12,048 nucleotides of DNA from an uncultured Micrococcus sp. (GTDB lineage: Bacteria; Actinomycetota; Actinomycetes; Actinomycetales; Micrococcaceae), in NCBI GenBank assembly GCA_946222435.1, contig CAMIOJ010000034.1, positions 1-12,048 on the forward strand, given 5' to 3'. Position 1 is the stretch's first letter. Each line of letters starts with the position of its first letter. Position numbers and translations under genes: made by a program. The notes under the pieces were generated by a model, which was not told the DNA's origin, did not search any database, and was given only the letters and a program-made list of their open reading frames with translations. Below are positions 6,800 to 12,048 of this stretch, in pieces.

Positions 6800-6832
6800 G
6801 CCTGGCGGGGCCGGTGCGCTGAATCTGGCGGG
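6787..6832 (+). repeat. 23-bp tandem duplication across the stop codon of the second lipoprotein gene
   Basis: Units 6787-6809 and 6810-6832 both begin GCCGGTGCGCTGA and differ at only two positions. The first unit carries the real stop (6797-6799), and the second repeats the end of the coding sequence without function. Confidence 0.75.
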
Positions 6833-6848
6833 GCCGGCACCGGGCCAG
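6825..6848. terminator. Weak hairpin between convergent genes
   Basis: CTGGC (6825-6829) pairs with GCCAG (6844-6848), and inside it CCGG (6834-6837) pairs with CCGG (6840-6843), leaving a four-base bulge. It lies between the convergent lipoprotein and TetR genes, where a bidirectional terminator is expected. A loop-less palindrome GCCCCGGGGC follows at 6868-6877. Neither structure is strong. Confidence 0.3.
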
Positions 6849-6894
6849 GCCTCAGGGCAGAGGTCCAGCCCCGGGGCATCAGGGGTGGGGCGCG

Positions 6895-7593
6895 TCAGCC
6901 GCGCACGCCCTGCAGCACCACGCCGGTGACGGAGTGGACCATGTCCTCCACGGTGTGGGTGCCGTCCGGGCGGAACCAGTCCACGATCGAGTTGATCATG
7001 CCCAGGGTGAGGCGGGCGAGGTTGCGCGGGGTGATGTCGTCCCGCACGGTCCCCTCGGCCTGGCCGGCCTCCAGCAGGGCGCCGAGGCGGCGGGTGATCG
7101 TCCGGCGCCGCTCCATGGCGCGCAGCTCAACGTCCGAGTTGCCGCGCAGGCGCAGCAGCAGCGTCACCTGCGGCATGTGGTCTGCCAGGGCCTGCAGGGT
7201 GGCGCGGACGGCGGCCTCCACCCGCTCCCCGGAGCCGCCCTCACCGGCCTCGACCTCGTCGAAGGCGGCCTCGAGGGCGCCCAGGGCGTCGTCCAGGGCC
7301 CGCTCGAGGATGGCCTCCTTGGACTCCACGTGGTGGTAGATCGCGGACTTCGAGATGCCCAGGCGCTTGGCGAGCATCCCCATGGAGGTCGCGTCGTAGC
7401 CGTGCCGGTTGAACACGTCCACGCACACGGCCATCAGGGTGTCGCGGTCGTAGCCGGGACGGCCCCGGCGCACCGGGCCGGACAGGCCGCCGGCGGCGGT
7501 CTCCGACGGTCGCGGCCGGGAGACGACCGGGAACACCCCGGTGAGGGGCTCGCCGGGGTGAGTGCCGTCGTCGGCGTCGCGGTGCGGGCTCAC
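6895..7593 (-). CDS. TetR-family transcriptional regulator, candidate phenylacetate repressor PaaR
   Basis: The 232-aa protein has a TetR N-terminal DNA-binding domain (about 48-95), with the helix-turn-helix around residues 69-89 reading SMGMLAKRLGISKSAIYHHV and then the typical SKEAILERAL. The remainder is an alpha-helical ligand-binding and dimerisation region. The GTG start has a perfect AGGAGG five bases upstream (7599-7604). This leaves a 47-residue, poorly ordered N-terminal extension (Pro/Gly/Arg-rich), longer than usual for the family. It lies downstream of paaI-paaK on the same strand, separated from paaK by 198 bases and a terminator-like stem. In several actinobacteria the phenylacetate pathway is controlled by a TetR repressor (PaaR) that responds to phenylacetyl-CoA. 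The neighbourhood and the GATC-centred dyads before paaZ and paaI make that role likely here, but binding is not shown by sequence alone. Family confidence is high; the PaaR role is inferred. Confidence 0.93.
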   Translation of the reverse strand: MSPHRDADDGTHPGEPLTGVFPVVSRPRPSETAAGGLSGPVRRGRPGYDRDTLMAVCVDVFNRHGYDATSMGMLAKRLGISKSAIYHHVESKEAILERALDDALGALEAAFDEVEAGEGGSGERVEAAVRATLQALADHMPQVTLLLRLRGNSDVELRAMERRRTITRRLGALLEAGQAEGTVRDDITPRNLARLTLGMINSIVDWFRPDGTHTVEDMVHSVTGVVLQGVRG

Positions 7594-7629
7594 GGTGTCC
7601 TCCTGTGGGTCGGGTTCCCACTCTAGGCG

Positions 7630-7664
7630 GAAGGCCCCGCCCCGGTGGACGGGACGGGGCCTTC
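7630..7664 (-). terminator. Terminator-like hairpin after paaK
   Basis: GAAGGCCCCGCCCC (7630-7643) pairs with GGGACGGGGCCTTC (7651-7664) over 14 positions with one mismatch and a 7-base loop. It sits between the paaK stop and the TetR start. It probably ends the paaI-paaK transcript, at least in part, so the regulator may have its own promoter. Confidence 0.7.
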
Positions 7665-7705
7665 GCGCGCAGGTGCGACGACGGGTGGGCGGCCGGGGAC
7701 GCCTG

Positions 7706-7769
7706 GGACGGGCCGTGCGAGACGGTCCTGACAAGGCGGGCCGGCCGGACGGGCCGTGCGAGACGGTCC
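7706..7769. repeat. Perfect 23-bp direct repeat with a 41-bp period
   Basis: The same 23 bases, starting GGACGGGCCGTGCGAGACGG, occur at 7706-7728 and 7747-7769. Each copy begins GGAC and ends GTCC. They lie just beyond the paaK stop codon, upstream of the terminator stem in the direction of paaK transcription. Confidence 0.8.
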
Positions 7770-7791
7770 GGACCGCACAGGGCCGAGCGGA

Positions 7792-9147
<1,356 letters not shown>

Positions 9148-9159
9148 GGGGGTCTCTCC

Positions 9160-9579
9160 TCAGCGGGCGGCAGGGTTCGGGATGGTGCGGGAGCGGCCAC
9201 GGAAGGCGGCGACGAGCGTGCCGTCCTCCGTGGTGACGCTGATGTCATAGACGCCGGAGCGGCCGGCGCGGGAGACGAGCCTCCCCTCGGCGACGAGGGT
9301 CTGCCCGGCCTTCGTAGGGGCCATGAAGTTCACGTCCACGCCCGAGGCCACGGTGATGGTGGAGCCGTCCGAGTCTGGGTCGTTGCAGGTCAGCGCAAAG
9401 CAGGAGTCCGCGAACGCGAAGACCATGCCGCCGTGGGTGATGCCGAAGCCGTTCACCATCTCCTCGCGGACGGTCATGCGGACCACCGCGTGGTCCTTCT
9501 CGGTGAGCTCCACATGGAGCCCCATCCACTCGCTCGTGGCGTCGCCCTCGAGGATGGGATGGGCGTACAGGTCGGTCAC
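9160..9579 (-). CDS. paaI: PaaI: hotdog-fold hydroxyphenylacetyl-CoA thioesterase
   Basis: PaaI hydrolyses dead-end CoA thioesters (ring-hydroxylated phenylacetyl-CoA) and so releases trapped CoA during phenylacetate catabolism. The 139-aa product equals the usual family length (E. coli 140). The active-site segment NGFGITHGGMVFAFAD (43-58) contains the conserved HGG (49-51) and Asp58, the equivalent of the catalytic aspartate of E. coli PaaI, followed by FALTCN. The later segments VDVNFMAPTKAG and SGVYDISV also match the family. The GTG start at 9577-9579 is preferred: it gives the right length and MTDLYAHPILEG as N-terminus. A TTG at 9631-9633 would add 18 residues without family support. 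The Shine-Dalgarno sequence is weak (GCGAGG about six bases upstream). It is the first gene of a paaI-paaK operon. Confidence 0.93.
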   Translation of the reverse strand: MTDLYAHPILEGDATSEWMGLHVELTEKDHAVVRMTVREEMVNGFGITHGGMVFAFADSCFALTCNDPDSDGSTITVASGVDVNFMAPTKAGQTLVAEGRLVSRAGRSGVYDISVTTEDGTLVAAFRGRSRTIPNPAAR

Positions 9580-9648
9580 GGTGGGCCTCGCAGTGCAGTC
9601 AGGGACGTGGGGGCTCGCGCGGCAGGCGCGCAAGGTCTGTCCAGAATT

Positions 9649-9670
9649 ACTGAACGATCATTAGGTAACT
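9649..9670. promoter_or_regulatory. Imperfect dyad, probable TetR-family (PaaR) operator for paaI-paaK
   Basis: The 18 bases ACTGAACGATCATTAGGT at 9649-9666 form a degenerate dyad around GATC, with AACGATCATT at its core; the flanks TTAC and GTAA (9647-9650 and 9665-9668) are also inverted. It shares the central CGATC and the spaced CG/GG pattern with the paaZ palindrome. It fits 12 of 16 fixed positions of the PaaR consensus as I recall it, which is unverified. It lies about 70-90 bases upstream of the paaI start, in the only AT-rich patch nearby, as expected for a promoter-overlapping operator. Confidence 0.55.
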
Positions 9671-9734
9671 CCCTCGGGGTGAGTCCCGTCAAGCCCTGAA
9701 GTGACATCGGCCACTGAATGCGACGCCGTGACGA

Positions 9735-9824
9735 GGGTGCGGGGCGGAGGCGAGGGTCCGCCGTCGGGACCCGGCGAGCCGAGCATGCGGTGGGGTGCGG
9801 GGCGGAGGCGAGGTGCCGCCGTCG
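9735..9824. repeat. Near-identical 32-bp direct repeat upstream of purB
   Basis: Copies at 9735-9766 and 9793-9824 agree at 30 of 32 positions. The first 21 bases are identical (starting GGGTGCGGGGCGGAGGCGAG), then two bases are swapped, then CCGCCGTCG follows in both. The offset is 58 bases. There is no third copy. Confidence 0.75.
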
Positions 9825-9981
9825 TGGGTCTCCGTGCAGCGGATCGACGATTCTTCTCCGGATCGCCTCGGTCCGGTCCGATCCACAGCGAAACCGTCGG
9901 TCCTGCGGCGGCTTCCGCCTACCCCCGTTCGTCTCCTCGCCCGCTCACCGGTGCGCGCGCACCCGCGCCCGCGCGGGGTGG

Positions 9982-9987
9982 AAGAAT
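9982..9987 (+). promoter_or_regulatory. Possible -10 box for leaderless purB
   Basis: AAGAAT ends exactly six bases before the purB ATG at 9994. It resembles TANNNT and TATAAT, and the spacing is that of a leaderless transcript starting at the A of the ATG. There is no Shine-Dalgarno sequence between this box and the start. Confidence 0.5.
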
Positions 9988-9993
9988 GGCCCC

Positions 9994-11433
9994 ATGAGCA
10001 CCCAGCCCCCTGCCTCCCTGACCGCTGACCGCCGCCCGCTGGGGCCCTCCGGCATCGCCCTCGGTGCGCTGGACGGCCGCTACCGCTCGGCGGTGGAGCC
10101 CCTCGTCGAGCACCTCTCCGAGGCGGCGCTGAACCGCAACCGCATCCACGTGGAGGTGGAGTGGTTCATCCACCTGTCCGAGAAGTCCGTCCTGCCGGGC
10201 CTGTCCCCGCTCACGGACGAGCAGAAGGCGGGCCTGCGCGCCGTCGTCACGGAGTTCGGCCCGGACGAGGTCACGGAGCTCGCGGAGATCGAGAAGGTCA
10301 CCGTGCATGACGTGAAGGCCGTGGAGTACTTCATCGGTCGCCGTCTCGAGGCCCTCGGCCTGGGTGAGAAGACCGCGCTGGTCCACTTCGCCTGCACCTC
10401 GGAGGACATCAACAACCTCGCGTACGCGGTGGGCGTGCGGGACGCGATCGAGCAGGTCTGGCTGCCGGCCGCCCGCACCGCCGTCGAGGCGATCTCCGCC
10501 ATGGCCGCCACCGCCGCGGACATCTCCATGCTGTCCCGCACCCACGGCCAGCCCGCCACCCCCACCACGCTGGGCAAGGAGATGGCGGTGTTCGTGCACC
10601 GTCTGGGCCGTCAGGTCTCCCGCGTGGCCGGCCAGGAGTTCCTGGGCAAGATCAACGGTGCCACCGGCACCTACGCCGCGCACCTGGCCGCCGCCCCGGA
10701 CGCGGACTGGCAGGAGGTGGCCCGCACCTTCGTGGAGCACCTGGGCCTGACCTGGAACCCGCTGACCACCCAGATCGAGTCCCACGACTGGCAGGCCGAG
10801 CTCTACGCAGACGTCGCCCGCTTCAACCGCATCCTGCACGGCTTCTGCGTGGACGTGTGGTCCTACATCTCGATCGGCTACTTCGCGCAGATCCCGGTGG
10901 CCGGCGCCACCGGCTCCTCCACGATGCCGCACAAGGTGAACCCGATCCGCTTCGAGAACGCCGAGGCGAACCTCGAGCTGTCCTGCGCGCTGCTGGACTC
11001 GCTCGGCGCTACGCTCGTGGAGTCCCGCTGGCAGCGCGACCTCACCGACTCCACCGCGCAGCGCAACATCGGCACGGCCCTCGGCCACTCGGTGCTCGCC
11101 CTGTCCAACGTCACCAAGGGCATGGGCCAGCTGAAGGTCGCCGAGCCGGTGCTCGCCGAGGACCTGGACACCAACTGGGAGGTGCTCGGCGAGGCCATCC
11201 AGACCGTGATGCGCGCCGAGGCCCTCAACGGCACCGCCTGCATGGACAACCCCTACGAGCGCCTGAAGGAGCTGACCCGCGGCCACCGTGTGGACGGGTC
11301 GCGTATGCGCGAGTTCGTGCAGGGCCTGGGCCTGCCGGAGGCCGCCGAGAAGCGCCTCCTGGACCTCACCCCGGGCACCTATGTGGGCATCGCCGCGGAC
11401 CTGGCCAAGGAGCACGGCCCGGCGAAGGCCTGA
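9994..11433 (+). CDS. purB: Adenylosuccinate lyase
   Basis: PurB cleaves SAICAR to AICAR and adenylosuccinate to AMP, each with release of fumarate, in purine biosynthesis. The 479 aa belong to the fumarase/aspartase superfamily and resemble the E. coli-type PurB (456 aa). Visible signatures are LGALDGRYRSAVEPL (23-37), TSEDINN (135-141), SRTHGQPATP (181-190, His184 the likely general acid) and the family signature GSSTMPHKVNP (307-317) on the catalytic flexible loop, with a serine in the expected position. ATG at 9994 is chosen because it begins the conserved protein and has a -10-like box six bases upstream; open sequence upstream runs through intergenic repeats. It is a single-gene unit ended by a strong hairpin and is unrelated in function to the flanking paa genes. 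It looks complete and undamaged. Confidence 0.97.
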   Translation: MSTQPPASLTADRRPLGPSGIALGALDGRYRSAVEPLVEHLSEAALNRNRIHVEVEWFIHLSEKSVLPGLSPLTDEQKAGLRAVVTEFGPDEVTELAEIEKVTVHDVKAVEYFIGRRLEALGLGEKTALVHFACTSEDINNLAYAVGVRDAIEQVWLPAARTAVEAISAMAATAADISMLSRTHGQPATPTTLGKEMAVFVHRLGRQVSRVAGQEFLGKINGATGTYAAHLAAAPDADWQEVARTFVEHLGLTWNPLTTQIESHDWQAELYADVARFNRILHGFCVDVWSYISIGYFAQIPVAGATGSSTMPHKVNPIRFENAEANLELSCALLDSLGATLVESRWQRDLTDSTAQRNIGTALGHSVLALSNVTKGMGQLKVAEPVLAEDLDTNWEVLGEAIQTVMRAEALNGTACMDNPYERLKELTRGHRVDGSRMREFVQGLGLPEAAEKRLLDLTPGTYVGIAADLAKEHGPAKA

Positions 11434-11445
11434 TCCTTGCGGGGC

Positions 11446-11480
11446 GGCCGGGCAGAAGGGCTCGCCATTCCTGCCCGGCC
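11446..11480 (+). terminator. Terminator hairpin after purB
   Basis: GGCCGGGCAG (11446-11455) and CTGCCCGGCC (11471-11480) form a perfect 10-bp stem with a 15-base loop, 12 bases after the purB stop. There is no T-run. It lies just upstream of the operator and promoter of the next gene. Confidence 0.75.
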
Positions 11481-11489
11481 CATGAAATG

Positions 11490-11505
11490 CCGACCGATCG
11501 ATCGG
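11490..11505. promoter_or_regulatory. Palindromic operator-like site before the thioesterase gene, 15/16 match to the paaZ site
   Basis: CCGACCGATCGATCGG differs from the paaZ palindrome CCGACCGATCGGTCGG at one base. Its last 12 bases, CCGATCGATCGG (11494-11505), are an exact palindrome in themselves. The site covers where the -35 element would lie for the -10 box at 11516-11521, so a bound repressor would block the promoter. The TetR protein at 6895-7593 is the obvious candidate. Confidence 0.65.
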
Positions 11506-11515
11506 CGCGGGAGTC

Positions 11516-11521
11516 TACCCT
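11516..11521 (+). promoter_or_regulatory. -10 box for leaderless transcription of the thioesterase gene
   Basis: TACCCT is an exact TANNNT hexamer ending six bases before the ATG at 11528, with no Shine-Dalgarno sequence in between. This is the standard layout of an actinobacterial leaderless gene and supports both the promoter and the chosen start. Confidence 0.6.
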
Positions 11522-11527
11522 GGCGCC

Positions 11528-12046
11528 ATGAACGCCGAGCAGCCCTCCACCTCCGCCGAACAGCCCACCTCGCCCGAGCCCGCCTCCGCCTCCTCCCCCG
11601 CGCACACGTCCGCCCTGGCCGACGAGGACATCATCTTCCGCACCCGCAAGTGGGTGAAGCCGGAGGACCTCAACGCGAACGGCACGCTGTTCGGCGGGTC
11701 GCTGCTGCGCTGGATCGACGAGGAGTCGGCGATCTACGCGATCATCCAGATGGGCAACCCGCGCTCGGTGACCAAGCTGATCTCGGAGATCAACTTCGTG
11801 TCCTCGGCCCGGCAGGGCGACATGATCGAGATGGGCCTGCGCGCCGTGAAGTTCGGCCGCACCTCACTGACCATGCACGCGAAGGTCCGCAACATCATCA
11901 CCGGCGAGGTCATCCTGACCATCGACAAGATCGTGTTCGTCTCCCTGGACGAGGACGGCAAGCCGCAGCCGCACGGCTACAAGGACATCACCTTCAAGCG
12001 CGACCGCATCCCCACCTCCATGTCGGTCACCCCGCCGCGCAGCTGA
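11528..12046 (+). CDS. Acyl-CoA thioesterase, hotdog fold (YciA/ACOT type)
   Basis: This 172-aa enzyme should hydrolyse acyl-CoA to the free acid and CoA in the cytoplasm. The single hotdog domain (about 34-165) carries the family signature NANGTLFGGSLLRWID (49-64), with Asp64 in the catalytic position, then INFVSSARQGDMIEM and KFGRTSLTMHAKV. Bacterial YciA proteins are about 130 aa; the extra length is a Ser/Pro/Ala-rich N-terminal tail (1-30). The start is supported by TACCCT six bases upstream. A second start at the hotdog domain is not evident, so the tail is probably translated. An operator-like palindrome almost identical to the one before paaZ overlaps its promoter, suggesting co-regulation with phenylacetate catabolism, for example to free CoA. 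The substrate cannot be deduced from sequence. It is distinct from PaaI in family and has its own promoter. Confidence 0.9.
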   Translation: MNAEQPSTSAEQPTSPEPASASSPAHTSALADEDIIFRTRKWVKPEDLNANGTLFGGSLLRWIDEESAIYAIIQMGNPRSVTKLISEINFVSSARQGDMIEMGLRAVKFGRTSLTMHAKVRNIITGEVILTIDKIVFVSLDEDGKPQPHGYKDITFKRDRIPTSMSVTPPRS

Positions 12047-12048
12047 CC

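Larger units (their letters stand above)
9580..9993. promoter_or_regulatory. Divergent intergenic region between paaI and purB
   Basis: These 414 bases contain no convincing gene. The part nearest paaI holds the only AT-rich patch (about 9641-9670), which carries a dyad resembling the paaZ operator and is presumably the paaI-paaK promoter. A pair of near-identical 32-bp segments lies at 9735-9766 and 9793-9824. A possible -10 box for purB ends the region at 9982-9987. No clear -35 elements are seen. Between about 9825 and 9980 I see nothing interpretable. Confidence 0.5.

Noticed and set aside
9718..9993. Upstream extension of purB
   Set aside because: The sequence is intergenic repeat, unlike any PurB N-terminus. 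The ATG at 9994 begins the conserved protein and has a -10-like box six bases before it.

Overview
The window is very GC-rich DNA with strongly G/C-biased third codon positions, TANNNT-like promoter boxes placed 6 to 8 bases before start codons, frequent GTG starts and no poly-T after terminator stems. This fits a high-GC actinobacterium, most likely a Micrococcaceae member such as Micrococcus luteus. That placement is an inference from composition and gene content, not from a marker gene.

Layout. (1) 1-339, minus: the N-terminal part of aspartate 1-decarboxylase (panD), cut by the window edge. (2) 508-2193, minus: an acyl-CoA synthetase of the ANL superfamily. (3) 2194-2537: a divergent promoter region with a perfect 16-bp palindrome and three 17-bp tandem repeats. 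(4) 2538-4652, plus: paaZ, the bifunctional enzyme of ring opening in aerobic phenylacetate degradation. (5) 4653-4840: a large nested hairpin. (6) 4841-5716 and 5873-6799, plus: two tandem paralogous lipoproteins of unknown function. (7) 6895-7593, minus: a TetR-family regulator. (8) 7792-9147 and 9160-9579, minus: paaK (phenylacetate-CoA ligase) and paaI (hotdog thioesterase), an operon reading paaI-paaK with a 12-base gap. (9) 9580-9993: an intergenic region with a probable operator for paaI-paaK and a direct repeat. (10) 9994-11433, plus: purB (adenylosuccinate lyase). (11) 11528-12046, plus: an acyl-CoA thioesterase of the YciA type.

How it fits together. PaaK activates phenylacetate to phenylacetyl-CoA, PaaZ opens the oxepin-CoA ring and oxidises the resulting aldehyde, and PaaI hydrolyses dead-end CoA thioesters. 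The TetR protein beside paaK is a good candidate for the PaaR repressor. Related GATC-centred dyads lie before paaZ (shared with the divergent acyl-CoA synthetase), before paaI-paaK and before the YciA-type thioesterase. The last differs from the paaZ site at one base in 16, so that thioesterase may belong to the same regulon. The ring-epoxidase genes (paaABCDE) and the beta-oxidation genes (paaF, G, H, J) are not in the window.

I see no CRISPR array, transposase, phage gene, tRNA or rRNA. The genes are mostly well-known families. The less ordinary material is the shared operator set, the nested hairpin, a dispersed 27-bp repeat and several short local duplications in the intergenic regions.
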